The notes below the pieces were generated by a model. That model was given only the letters and a program-made list of their open reading frames with translations. It made no database searches and had not been told where the DNA came from. 64,000 bases of DNA from positions 4,141,501-4,205,500 of the forward strand of contig NZ_CP071798.1 of NCBI RefSeq assembly GCF_017498505.1, in the 5' to 3' direction. Positions 1-7,512 of the stretch are shown piece after piece; the first letter of the stretch is position 1, and each line of letters opens with the position of its first letter. Source of the DNA: Sporosarcina sp. Te-1 (lineage in GTDB: Bacteria; Bacillota; Bacilli; Bacillales_A; Planococcaceae). Both the position numbers and the translations under genes were made by a program.

Positions 1-689
1 AGAAATACCCGCTCGTCGTCAATATTCACGGTGGCCCGCACGCCATGTACGGCAACACGTTCTTCCATGAAATGCAGCTACTCGCAGCGCAAGGATGGGG
101 CGTCCTGTACGTCAACCCGCGCGGCAGCCATGGCTATAGCCAGGAATTTGTCGATGCGGTGCGCGGCGATTACGGCGGCGGGGATTATGAAGATATTATG
201 GTGGCGGTCGACTATGCTCTTGAGGAGAATGCCTGGATCGACAAGGAACGCCTTGGGGTGACGGGCGGCAGCTATGGCGGCTTCATGACGAACTGGATCG
301 TCGGCCATACGGACCGTTTCAAAGCGGCTGTGACGCAGCGCTCCATCTGCAACTGGATCAGCTTCTTCGGCGTATCTGATATCGGTTACTATTTCAGTGA
401 CTGGCAAATTCTTGCGGATATGAAAAACGTGGAGACCTTGTGGAACCATTCGCCGCTGAAGTATGCGGAAAACGTTAAGACACCGCTGTTGATTTTGCAT
501 TCGGAAAAAGATTTCCGTTGCCCGATCGAACAGGCGGAACAATTATACATTACATTGAAAAGCATGGGGAAAGAAACGGAGTTTGTCCGTTTCCCGGACG
601 CGGACCACAACTTATCGCGGACCGGAACACCGAATTTACGTATTGAACGGTTAAATGAAATTACGGGCTGGTTCGCGAAATACTTATAA
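1..689 (+). CDS. S9 family (prolyl oligopeptidase-type) serine peptidase, C-terminal part
   Basis: The gene enters from the left edge already in frame (codons start at base 3), so only the last 229 residues are seen. They form the alpha/beta-hydrolase catalytic domain of S9 peptidases, cytoplasmic enzymes that trim short or N-acylated peptides. An early HGGPH oxyanion motif is followed by GGSYGG carrying the nucleophilic serine, then HSEKDFRCP with the likely catalytic aspartate and DADHNLSR with the catalytic histidine. All three triad residues are present, so the visible half looks functional. The N-terminal beta-propeller lies outside the window. The stop is 16 bases before the next gene's TTG start. 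Confidence 0.9.
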   Translation, partial: KYPLVVNIHGGPHAMYGNTFFHEMQLLAAQGWGVLYVNPRGSHGYSQEFVDAVRGDYGGGDYEDIMVAVDYALEENAWIDKERLGVTGGSYGGFMTNWIVGHTDRFKAAVTQRSICNWISFFGVSDIGYYFSDWQILADMKNVETLWNHSPLKYAENVKTPLLILHSEKDFRCPIEQAEQLYITLKSMGKETEFVRFPDADHNLSRTGTPNLRIERLNEITGWFAKYL

Positions 690-705
690 GAACCGAGGAA
701 ACGTT

Positions 706-1251
706 TTGAACTATACAACTAACACAATTACGATAAGACCAATTAAAGAAGACGATTTACATCGTCTCTGGGAGCTGAGCTTTAAAGATAAAGACCCAGA
801 GTGGAAGCAATGGGATGCGCCCTACTATCCACACGAACCGATGCCGTATGAAAAATTCTTGGAGCGCAAGGATAAAATTGTCGCACAGGACGACTTTTGG
901 GGCATTGAAGCGGAAGGCAAACTGATCGGAATGGTAAGTTACTATTGGGAACATAAGCCATCCTTATGGCTCGAAATCGGCGTTGTCATCTATGAACCGG
1001 AATACTGGAGCGGCGGAAATGGAACGAAAGCCCTCACGATGTGGATCGATCATCTGTTTACCACCATGCCGCTTGTCCGGGTTGGTTTAACAACATGGTC
1101 GGGCAATGAACGGATGATAAGAGTGGCTGAAAAACTTGGCATGACAATGGAAGCGCGGATCCGTAAAGTGCGCTATTGGAACGGCGTCTATTATGATTCG
1201 ATCCGGATGGGGATGCTCCGGGAGGAATGGGAGGCCCACCGCTCCAAATGA
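706..1251 (+). CDS. GNAT family N-acetyltransferase (RimJ/RimL type)
   Basis: A 181-residue GCN5-related acetyltransferase that would move an acetyl group from acetyl-CoA to a protein N-terminus or small amine; the substrate cannot be told. The N-terminus (TITIRPIKEDDLHRLWEL) and a late stretch reading RVGLTTWSGNERMIRVAEKLGM, then EARIRKVRYWNGVYYDSIRMGML, are typical of the RimJ/RimL subgroup. An ATG upstream at 655 would overlap the peptidase and has no ribosome site; TTG at 706 follows GAGGAA with five bases spacing and starts just before the conserved fold. The stop overlaps the next ATG in an ATGA arrangement, suggesting coupled translation. Confidence 0.85.
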   Translation: MNYTTNTITIRPIKEDDLHRLWELSFKDKDPEWKQWDAPYYPHEPMPYEKFLERKDKIVAQDDFWGIEAEGKLIGMVSYYWEHKPSLWLEIGVVIYEPEYWSGGNGTKALTMWIDHLFTTMPLVRVGLTTWSGNERMIRVAEKLGMTMEARIRKVRYWNGVYYDSIRMGMLREEWEAHRSK

Positions 1252-1778
1252 GATGGACCAAACTGAAACAACTGGCGGAGAACTTGTTATGCGATCAGCT
1301 CCGAGGTCGTGTGCATTATCAAGTGATCGTTCATCGCAAAAGTCATGATCAGACAGGGACTTTTCGGATAACACTCGATGGACGGGAAGTGTTCCGGGCC
1401 TCTGACATTCCGTTCGCTCGCCAAGTGAATGAACGGGGACGGGAGCTGCAAGAGGAACGACAAATAGATCCGTACAAATGGGAAGAGGATTGGCAATCAT
1501 TTTGGGAATCCGACGAATTGAAGAGGCTGCATGCGGCATATGATGATGCGGAAGATGAAGTGAAAACGTTGGGGCAATACCCCGCTTGGGAAGTCGTGCC
1601 GCTGTTGTTTGACTATGTGCAAATGCCAGTGGAAAAAGCGATTGTCCATGCGCATTCCTTCATCCGGGCTGTCGCTGTATTGGATCGGCGTGTCGGGAAG
1701 CGGACACTGGATCAGTTAGACGTAACAAATGAAGCAGACGTGGTAAAACTCTTTTATTCTATACGCGCTGAAAGCTAG
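1248..1778 (+). CDS. SF0329-like conserved hypothetical protein
   Basis: A 176-residue soluble protein resembling the uncharacterised SF0329 family by memory: a start of the form MRWTKLKQLAENLLCD, a middle with charged helices, and a C-terminal VVPLLFDYVQMPVEKAIVHAHSFIRAVAVLDRRVGKR that matches the family's 'PIEEAL...IRAFAMFDRRLGKR' pattern. No catalytic motif is evident. ATG 1248 overlaps the preceding stop (ATGA); a longer start at 1227 is possible but its ribosome site would be only one base away. It ends at a good terminator, closing the unit with the acetyltransferase. Confidence 0.65.
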   Translation: MRWTKLKQLAENLLCDQLRGRVHYQVIVHRKSHDQTGTFRITLDGREVFRASDIPFARQVNERGRELQEERQIDPYKWEEDWQSFWESDELKRLHAAYDDAEDEVKTLGQYPAWEVVPLLFDYVQMPVEKAIVHAHSFIRAVAVLDRRVGKRTLDQLDVTNEADVVKLFYSIRAES

Positions 1779-1785
1779 AAATAGG

Positions 1786-1826
1786 GAACCATTCAGACCG
1801 TAGTGACGGCTGGATGGTTCTTTTTA
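1786..1826 (+). terminator. rho-independent terminator
   Basis: An 11-base inverted repeat (GAACCATTCAG paired with CTGGATGGTTC) followed by TTTTTAT, eight bases after the SF0329-like stop codon. Confidence 0.85.
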
Positions 1827-1843
1827 TATGATTAAAATAATTT

Positions 1844-1904
1844 GTGAGTGATTACTCACTTTACAAAACGAGATGACTAGTTTATTATAGTGAGTAATCA
1901 CTCA
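1844..1904 (+). promoter_or_regulatory. SigA promoter bracketed by twin TetR-type operators
   Basis: TTTACA (1860-1865) and TATTAT (1883-1888) are separated by exactly 17 bases, a good SigA promoter. TGAGTGATTACTCA (1845-1858) abuts the -35 and its exact reverse complement TGAGTAATCACTCA (1891-1904) lies over the expected transcription start. Each is itself a TGAGT/ACTCA dyad, as TetR dimers use. The TetR gene at 3688 ends the same transcription unit, so the pair is the likely autoregulatory operator. Confidence 0.8.
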
Positions 1905-1924
1905 TTAAGAAAGAGGTGCAAGAT

Positions 1925-2656
1925 ATGAAACAGGGGAATGTATGTGTTTCGGTTCAAAACGTGTCAAAGACCTTCGGAACTCATCCGGTATTGCGAGACA
2001 TCCATCTGGACATTTTGGAAGGGGAAATATTCGGTTTGTTAGGCCCTTCCGGTGCTGGAAAAACGACATTGGTGAAAGAATTGGCAGGACTTGATACACC
2101 GACGGAAGGTGCCAACTATGTATTTGGACAAAAAATGCCGAATTTGAGTCTCGTCCAGCGAATCGGCTATATGGCACAATCGGATGCACTCTATACAGAG
2201 TTATCGGCGAAAGAAAACTTGCGTTTTTTCTCAGAGCTGTATGGATTAAAAGGGAGAAAACAAGTGGAGCGGATTGAAGAGGTTGCTGAAGTTGTCCAAC
2301 TCTCCAATCATCTGTCGAAAGTGGTATCGAATTACTCGGGGGGAATGAAAAGACGGCTTTCATTAGCCATAGCGTTGCTGCATGAACCAGAACTGTTGAT
2401 CCTCGATGAACCGACTGTCGGCATCGATCCCATGCTGCGAAAAAACATTTGGCAAGCCTTTCAGGCATTAAAAGAGCAAGGTAAAACGCTGATTGTCACA
2501 ACGCATGTCATGGATGAAGCAGATAAATGTGATCGGCTCGGGCTCCTCCGAGATGGAAAGGTCATTGCAGTTGGGACACCAGACGAACTGAAAAGGCAAA
2601 CAGGAACCAAAACAATTGAAGAGGCCTTTCTATACTTTGGAGGTGAACGAGCATGA
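1925..2656 (+). CDS. ABC transporter ATP-binding protein
   Basis: A 243-residue nucleotide-binding subunit powering the ABC-2 permease encoded next to it. Walker A is GPSGAGKTT near residues 40-48, the signature YSGGMKRR lies near 137-144, and Walker B LLILDEPTVG near 157-166, followed by the switch histidine in TTHVMDEA. ABC-2 pairs of this type export drugs, lipids or antibiotics, or signal; the substrate is unknown. GTG 1916 is possible, but ATG 1925 has AAGAGG eight bases upstream. The 3' end overlaps the permease start by four bases. Regulation is probably by the TetR repressor third in this operon. Confidence 0.93.
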   Translation: MKQGNVCVSVQNVSKTFGTHPVLRDIHLDILEGEIFGLLGPSGAGKTTLVKELAGLDTPTEGANYVFGQKMPNLSLVQRIGYMAQSDALYTELSAKENLRFFSELYGLKGRKQVERIEEVAEVVQLSNHLSKVVSNYSGGMKRRLSLAIALLHEPELLILDEPTVGIDPMLRKNIWQAFQALKEQGKTLIVTTHVMDEADKCDRLGLLRDGKVIAVGTPDELKRQTGTKTIEEAFLYFGGERA

Positions 2657-3678
2657 GAGTGATGGCAATGGTGAAACGAATTTTAAAACAATTGATACGG
2701 GATAAAAGGACAATCGGCTTGCTCATATTTGCCCCTATTCTCGTACTGACTATGTTATATTTTGTTTTTACCGGCGACGACTATATTCCAAGAATCGGAT
2801 TAGTGGATGTGCCAGAACCTTTCATTGAACAATTAGATGACGAGAAAGCAACTCTCACGACATTCAAGGCGGAAGGGGAAGCTGAAGAAAAAGTAGCCGC
2901 TCAAGAACTGGATGCGTACATTAAATTCGTCGATAATCAGCCGGAACTGGTTCTGGAAGGAAGTGACCCTACTGTCACAGGAGCAACGATGGAATGGGTG
3001 CAAGAATCCTTCCAACCAGGTGAGCAGGAGAATGTTCCTCAGCTTAAAGTCGATACCCTGTTTGGCTCGGATGATATGGGACAGTTTGATTACTTCGGCC
3101 CCGTGCTGTTAGGATTCTTTGTCTTCTTTTTCGTCTTTCTTATCGCTGGTGTTTCATTCTTGCGCGAGAGGACGACGGGAACATTGGAAAGACTGCTGGC
3201 AACGCCTTTGCGAAAATGGGAGATCGTCGTGGGCTATGTGATCGGCTTTGGCATTTTCACGATGATTCAATCGACCATCATTGCTTCCTATGCGGTATAC
3301 GTGCTTGGCATGGTGATGGAAGGGGCGTTTTTCCATGTGCTGCTCGTCATTCTCCTTCTCGCGTTAACTGCATTGTCGCTCGGCATTTTATTATCGACGT
3401 TTGCCCATAACGAACTGCAAATGATGCAATTCATACCGATTATTGTCGTACCGCAAATCTTCTTTTCAGGGCTGTTCAACCTGGATACGATCGCGGAATG
3501 GCTCAGTTGGATCAGTTACGTGACGCCTCTTTATTACGCAGCGGACGCATTACGCGATATAATGGTGAGAGGATATGGCTTTGCCGAAATCTACATGAAT
3601 CTCATCGCATTACTGGGATTCACTCTGTTCTTCATGATGATGAATATCTTGGTACTGCGGAAGTTTCGCACGATGTAA
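2653..3678 (+). CDS. ABC-2 type transporter permease
   Basis: A 341-residue membrane subunit. One helix near residues 20-40 is followed by an extracytoplasmic segment (about 45-150) and then five or six hydrophobic helices from about 155 to the end, the usual ABC-2 layout. The motif SFLRERTTGTLERLLATPL after the first helix of the bundle is the family's cytoplasmic coupling loop, and FFSGLFNLDTIAEWLSWISYVTPLYYAADALR near the C-terminus is the conserved ABC-2 ending. The start overlaps the ATPase stop (ATGA), and TetR follows nine bases later behind AAGGAGGT, so all three genes are co-transcribed. Confidence 0.92.
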   Translation: MRVMAMVKRILKQLIRDKRTIGLLIFAPILVLTMLYFVFTGDDYIPRIGLVDVPEPFIEQLDDEKATLTTFKAEGEAEEKVAAQELDAYIKFVDNQPELVLEGSDPTVTGATMEWVQESFQPGEQENVPQLKVDTLFGSDDMGQFDYFGPVLLGFFVFFFVFLIAGVSFLRERTTGTLERLLATPLRKWEIVVGYVIGFGIFTMIQSTIIASYAVYVLGMVMEGAFFHVLLVILLLALTALSLGILLSTFAHNELQMMQFIPIIVVPQIFFSGLFNLDTIAEWLSWISYVTPLYYAADALRDIMVRGYGFAEIYMNLIALLGFTLFFMMMNILVLRKFRTM

Positions 3679-3687
3679 GGAGGTACT

Positions 3688-4332
3688 ATGGAAAAGCTCG
3701 ATAAGCGTATGGAAGAATTATTGCAAAGCGAAGGAGACTTGACGGAGAAACAACGGAACATTTTGGCGGCGGCGACGGAAATGTTTGCGCAAAAAGGCTT
3801 TGCCGCCACATCGACAAGTGAAATCGCCAAAAAAGCGGGCGTCGCGGAAGGAACCATCTTCCGGCACTACAAAACAAAAAAAGACTTGTTATTATCCATT
3901 GTATCGCCAATGATGTTGAAAATGATTTCTCCCTTTATTTTGAAGGATATTAACAAAGTGCTGGATCAAAACTACGAACGGTTCGAGGATTTCCTCCGGG
4001 CGATGATCAAAAACCGGCAAGAATTCCTGGAGAATAACTTACAGGTTGTGAAAGTGGTCATACAAGAAATTCCTTTCCACCCTGAACTGCGCGACGAGTT
4101 CATTAAGCACGTCGGCCAAAAAGTCTATCACCGTTTTTTGGAGACTGTTCAGTATTACCAGGCAAAAGGGCAGATCGCCGATATCCCGCCGACCAGGGTG
4201 CTCCGTTACGTCAGTTCGGTGATCATTGGCTATTTCGGCACCAAATATATTCTCACTCCAGAGGGATGGGATGATGAAAAAGAGATTGATGAAATGATTG
4301 CGTTCCTCGCAAAAGGGATGGCGCCTGTATGA
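3688..4332 (+). CDS. TetR/AcrR family transcriptional repressor
   Basis: A 214-residue repressor. The N-terminal helix-turn-helix (about residues 24-68) reads [46 protein letters not shown], close to TetR consensus; the C-terminal 140 residues are the variable ligand-binding and dimerisation domain. The ribosome site AAGGAGGT is strong. As the last gene of the ABC operon whose promoter carries two matching dyads (1845-1858 and 1891-1904), it very likely represses its own operon until a transported compound or lipid signal releases it. The ligand cannot be read from sequence. Confidence 0.93.
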   Translation: MEKLDKRMEELLQSEGDLTEKQRNILAAATEMFAQKGFAATSTSEIAKKAGVAEGTIFRHYKTKKDLLLSIVSPMMLKMISPFILKDINKVLDQNYERFEDFLRAMIKNRQEFLENNLQVVKVVIQEIPFHPELRDEFIKHVGQKVYHRFLETVQYYQAKGQIADIPPTRVLRYVSSVIIGYFGTKYILTPEGWDDEKEIDEMIAFLAKGMAPV

Positions 4333-4407
4333 TCGGAAAAAGCACTCCATTATCTGCCAAGAAAATGATATACTTGAATGCAACAAAGTAGTCTTGGAGG
4401 GAATACA

Positions 4408-4704
4408 ATGGGTATCTACAATGTCATGGAAGATGTCGTCCGTGATGTACTTAGTAAAAACAAACGGGACCTTCATCTGACATGTGATTGTGAGCGATGC
4501 TTGAATGACATCATGGCAATCGCCCTGAATGAACTGCCGCCCCACTACATTGCAAATGAAAAGCACAGTCCCTATATACGCGCCGCCCACGAAGCGGACC
4601 GGCAAGGCGCCACCAACATCTTATCCATCGTCGCCCGAGCCGCCCGCATCGTCTCCAGCTCACCCCGCTGCGAGAATGCGATCGCGAACGAAAGAACACC
4701 TTGA
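4408..4704 (+). CDS. comFB: ComFB-like late competence protein
   Basis: A 98-residue protein matching B. subtilis ComFB in length and in its core: a CDCERCLND segment corresponding to TCxVCxND in ComFB, then ALNELPPHYI, and a C-terminal RQGATNILSIVARAARIVSSSP. The cysteines suggest metal binding. Proteins of this family in cyanobacteria are reported to bind cyclic dinucleotides; that is family knowledge, not visible here. In B. subtilis comFB sits between comFA and comFC, whereas here those two overlap directly and this gene lies about 5 kb upstream. ATG 4408 has GGAGGG seven bases before it. Confidence 0.8.
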   Translation: MGIYNVMEDVVRDVLSKNKRDLHLTCDCERCLNDIMAIALNELPPHYIANEKHSPYIRAAHEADRQGATNILSIVARAARIVSSSPRCENAIANERTP

Positions 4705-4722
4705 ATGTGAGGTGTTTTTTTG
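4696..4722 (+). terminator. rho-independent terminator of comFB
   Basis: ACACCT paired with AGGTGT around an eight-base loop, then seven T residues; the stem overlaps the comFB stop codon. Confidence 0.8.
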
Positions 4723-4768
4723 TTTGGTTGGATATGGTCGGTTTCAGAGTAGTCAGAGAGAGCGTGCG

Positions 4769-4903
4769 CGCGCATAAGACGCCCGTTTCCGCGCATACAT
4801 GTTGTCCGGCCGCGCATAAGCACCGGTCAACCGCGCTTAACACGTACTCCCACGAGCATAAACGAATCAAAAGCGCGCATAAGATGTCCTATTGCGCGCA
4901 TAA
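4769..4903 (+). repeat. phased 21-base core-repeat array 1
   Basis: Seven copies of CGCGCATAA or one- or two-base variants start at 4769, 4790, 4811, 4832, 4853, 4874 and 4895, exactly 21 bases apart each time. The fifth copy is CGAGCATAA, the second ends in C and the fourth reads CGCGCTTAA. The 12 bases between cores are unrelated to one another. The array lies between two convergent genes, comFB and the second flagellin, after comFB's terminator. No open frame or hairpin explains it. Confidence 0.85.
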
Positions 4904-4948
4904 CAATCCTGTCCTCGGAAGTTCAATTTCAATTTGAATTTATTATCA

Positions 4949-4980
4949 AAAAAAGAACACCGCACAACGCACGGTGTCCT
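4949..4980 (-). terminator. terminator of the second flagellin gene
   Basis: On the minus strand AGGACACCG pairs with CGGTGTTCT (one G-U pair) and is followed by a run of T residues, directly at the stop codon. Confidence 0.8.
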
Positions 4981-5792
4981 CATTTGGATAATAAATTCAA
5001 CACATTTTGTACATTTTGATTCACTGAATTGACGAGCAGATGGTCACCCTTCTGACGGATGTCCAAGTTAATGAAGTTCATCATTTCCTGCGCCATGTCA
5101 GTATCCTCAAGCAACGAGAGCGATTTCGTCAAATTGTTCTCGAAGACGAGTGCATTTGTAAGATGATGCTCAACAGCTTCCATCTGGGAACCGACCTTAG
5201 TCAAATGCCCGGAAATGGTCTTGATCGCGCCGTCAATTGTAGTAATCAACTTTGCGGAATTTGTTTGCGTCAAAATGGAGGCGCCTTCAATTCCGAGAGC
5301 AGCTGTACTGACATCCATCAAATCGATCTTCATGTTCTGTCCAGGATTCGCTCCGACATGCAAGTTCATCTGCGTTTTCTCGCCTAAAATCTTCTTCGTA
5401 TTGAACTCGAGCTTCGTTGCCGTATCGTCGATCGCGCCAAGCAAATGGTCCAATTCCTGCTGGCCCGCTTTCCGGTCGGATTCAGTCAACGTGCCATTTG
5501 CGCTCTGTACCGCCAATTCCCGTGCCCGCTGCAACAAGCCGTTAACATTGTTCAAGCCTTCATTGGAAGCCTCAAGAACGGACAACCCATCCTGCATATT
5601 AGCCTGCGCCCTGGAAATTCCACGGATCTGGGCTCGCATCGTTTCGGAAATGGAAAGCCCGGAGGCATTGTCGCTGCCTTTTGCAATCTTTAATCCAGAA
5701 CCGAGTTTAAGCAAACTTTTTTCAATTTGAGTCGTATTGCGCTGCGCCCGGTTCATCGAAAAAGCGATCTGTTCTTGACTATGTATCCGCAT
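4980..5792 (-). CDS. Second flagellin-family protein, short and divergent
   Basis: A 270-residue flagellin paralogue with the conserved N-terminal D0/D1 helices (QIEKSLLKLGSGLKIAKGSD, then ASGLSISETMRAQIRGISRA) and C-terminal D1, but no variable outer domain. Its last 30 residues (NLDIRQKGDHLLVNSVNQNV) are hydrophilic and unlike the main flagellin's ILTQAAQAMLAQANQQPQGVLQLL, so packing in the filament core would differ. It may be a minor filament, tip or junction subunit, or a regulator; this is inference. It is transcribed away from a FliS-like chaperone gene, from facing SigD-like promoters. The ribosome site is GAGGTGA. Confidence 0.87.
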   Translation of the reverse strand: MRIHSQEQIAFSMNRAQRNTTQIEKSLLKLGSGLKIAKGSDNASGLSISETMRAQIRGISRAQANMQDGLSVLEASNEGLNNVNGLLQRARELAVQSANGTLTESDRKAGQQELDHLLGAIDDTATKLEFNTKKILGEKTQMNLHVGANPGQNMKIDLMDVSTAALGIEGASILTQTNSAKLITTIDGAIKTISGHLTKVGSQMEAVEHHLTNALVFENNLTKSLSLLEDTDMAQEMMNFINLDIRQKGDHLLVNSVNQNVQNVLNLLSK

Positions 5793-5833
5793 TTCTTCAC
5801 CTCAATCACCAGTTAATTAAACATTTCCATTTT

Positions 5834-5878
5834 TATATCGGCAACTTTCCTTTGAAATGAACTCATTTTAGCCGATAC
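5834..5878. promoter_or_regulatory. Divergent pair of SigD-type promoters
   Basis: GCCGATAC (5871-5878) points right toward the FliS-like gene and GCCGATATA (reverse strand, 5842-5834) points left toward the second flagellin. Both match the SigD -10 consensus GCCGATAT in seven or eight of eight bases. No TAAA -35 is found at the right spacing on either side, so strength is uncertain. Confidence 0.6.
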
Positions 5879-5907
5879 AAAAGAAAAAGGGATCTGGAGG
5901 GAACAAT

Positions 5908-6297
5908 GTGAACGTCAATCGAGCCATGAAAATCTACAAGGAGACGCATGCCTCCACCATTCCAACGATGGAGTACATCATCCTTTTATTGAAAGAAACC
6001 ATCAAAAACATCCGCTTTTGCCAGCAAGCTGCTAGTTGGGACGAAGTCCAAGCGACGCTCTCCAAAACGCAAGATCTTCTTTTCGAATTGATGGCATCAG
6101 CAGATCGCAGCACGGAAGAAGGAGAGCGGCTTTTTACATTTTATGTGTATCTAAATCAATTGATCGTTGACGTGCAAATCCAAAAATCCACTGACCGGCT
6201 CACTGCGGTCGAAGTATTTGCTGAGCAGCTCATCGAAGCGTGGGAAGAAGCCCAGCAGAGAACACGCCAACGGAATTTTACATCTAATATGGTTTGA
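5908..6297 (+). CDS. FliS-like flagellin export chaperone paralogue
   Basis: A 129-residue helical protein with the FliS layout: a short tail with a YKETHASTIPTMEYIILLL start (matching FliS YQNNSVNTSTPGELTLMLY), then four helices ending in FAEQLIEAWEEAQQRTRQRN. FliS keeps flagellin unfolded in the cytoplasm before export. The standard fliS sits at 29044, so this is a second copy, probably dedicated to the divergently transcribed second flagellin. GTG 5908 is the start: GGAGGG lies six bases upstream, and the ATG two bases earlier runs straight into TGA. No terminator is seen before the repeat array that follows. Confidence 0.75.
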   Translation: MNVNRAMKIYKETHASTIPTMEYIILLLKETIKNIRFCQQAASWDEVQATLSKTQDLLFELMASADRSTEEGERLFTFYVYLNQLIVDVQIQKSTDRLTAVEVFAEQLIEAWEEAQQRTRQRNFTSNMV

Positions 6298-6368
6298 ATG
6301 GTTGAATGGTTGAAGGGAAGCGGTTTTAGTATAAGACATCTTTGATTACACTTTTTGTTAGCTGCCGA

Positions 6369-6540
6369 CCGCTCGTATATCCTGTTCACCGCTCAAATAC
6401 TTGTGTGATCGCTCATATATCCTGCACACCGCTCGAATAATAGCGCCACCGCTCGTATGTTTTGAGAACTGCTCAAATAAATGCGCCGACCGCTCGTATC
6501 TTCCGCAAACTGCTCAACATCTACTGAACCACTCGATTAC
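6369..6540 (-). repeat. phased 20-base core-repeat array 2
   Basis: Nine cores of the form CCGCTCGTAT or CTGCTCAAAT (reverse strand ATACGAGCGG) have GCTC or ACTC at 6371, 6391, 6411, 6431, 6451, 6471, 6492, 6512 and 6531, spaced 20, with single steps of 21 and 19. Spacers between cores are not conserved. The array fills the space between two convergent genes, the FliS-like chaperone and enoyl-CoA hydratase. The core is the same family as array 5 near 56 kb, in opposite orientation. Confidence 0.8.
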
Positions 6541-6589
6541 ACGACTAGATTGCTTCCAGCAACCGCCTCATCCCCCAAACACAACCACA

Positions 6590-7366
6590 TTACCGCCCCT
6601 TAAACTCCGGCTTCCGTTTTTCCGCAAACGCGTTTAATGCCTCGATCCTGTCCTCTGTTGGAATCGTCATTTCATAAGCTTTTCGTTCAATCGCAAGCCC
6701 GGTCTGCAAATCCACGTTCATCCCATGTTTGATTGCAAATTTTGCCTGTTGCAAGGCAATGGGTCCATTCGCCAGCATTAAATCGGCAAACGCCCGCGTT
6801 TCTTCATTCAATTGATCTGCCGGCACGACTTTTGTGACGACCCCGTACTGAAGCGCTTCGTCTGCTTTCATTCGCTTTGCAGTCAAAATGAGCTCCATTG
6901 CTTTTGATTCGCCAATCAACCGTGGCAGCCGCTGCGTTCCCCCGGCTCCCGGGATGATGGCAAGTCCGGTCTCGGTCAGCCCCATGACAGATGTATCGGC
7001 CGCGATCCGGAAGTCACAGGCAAGCGCAAGTTCCATGCCTCCGCCGAATGCGTATCCTTTCATCTTGGCGATCGTCGGCTGAGGCAAGTGTTCGATCGCG
7101 GTGAAGACCTCGCCAATCTTCAATAAATTTCGCCTCACTTGCTCATCGGACAGTGTTTTCCGTTCTTTTAAATCAGCCCCCACGCTGAAAGCCCGATCGC
7201 CTGTCCCAGAGAACACCACGACCCGAATTTCGGGATTGATCCGGATCATGTCTATTGTTTCCCCCAGCTCCACCAGCATGTCATAATTGAATGCATTCAT
7301 CGCGTCCGGACGATTCAGCGCCACGAAGGCAAGATGTCCCTCTTGCACATATAAAATCGTTTTCAT
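6590..7366 (-). CDS. Enoyl-CoA hydratase/isomerase family protein
   Basis: A 258-residue crotonase-fold enzyme, most likely hydrating trans-2-enoyl-CoA in fatty acid or branched-chain degradation. The oxyanion-hole segment FSVGADLKE is near residues 60-68, GYAFGGGMELALACDFRIA near 104-122 carries one catalytic glutamate, and TETGLAIIPGAGGTQRLPR near 131-149 carries the second, so a hydratase rather than only an isomerase is likely. The C-terminus ends EKRKPEFKGR as in family members. AAAGGGG precedes the ATG. A perfect GTTTAG/CTAAAC inverted repeat at 7384-7402 just upstream could be a repressor site. The gene is isolated. Confidence 0.9.
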   Translation of the reverse strand: MKTILYVQEGHLAFVALNRPDAMNAFNYDMLVELGETIDMIRINPEIRVVVFSGTGDRAFSVGADLKERKTLSDEQVRRNLLKIGEVFTAIEHLPQPTIAKMKGYAFGGGMELALACDFRIAADTSVMGLTETGLAIIPGAGGTQRLPRLIGESKAMELILTAKRMKADEALQYGVVTKVVPADQLNEETRAFADLMLANGPIALQQAKFAIKHGMNVDLQTGLAIERKAYEMTIPTEDRIEALNAFAEKRKPEFKGR

Positions 7367-7512
7367 CCAGCCATTCCCCTTTCGTTTAGTTTCCTCCTAA
7401 ACATACCACTTTGGACAGCTCGTTTCTAACAATTGAATAGGAGATTTATAGAAAACATATGGAGAAAAAAGTCGTATTTTGTTATACTACTAAAAATGGG
7501 AGGTGAAGGGAA

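Noticed and set aside
4769..4903. CRISPR array
   Set aside because: Repeats are 9 bases with 12-base spacers, far below CRISPR sizes, they vary between copies, and no cas genes are in the window. The same applies to the four other arrays.
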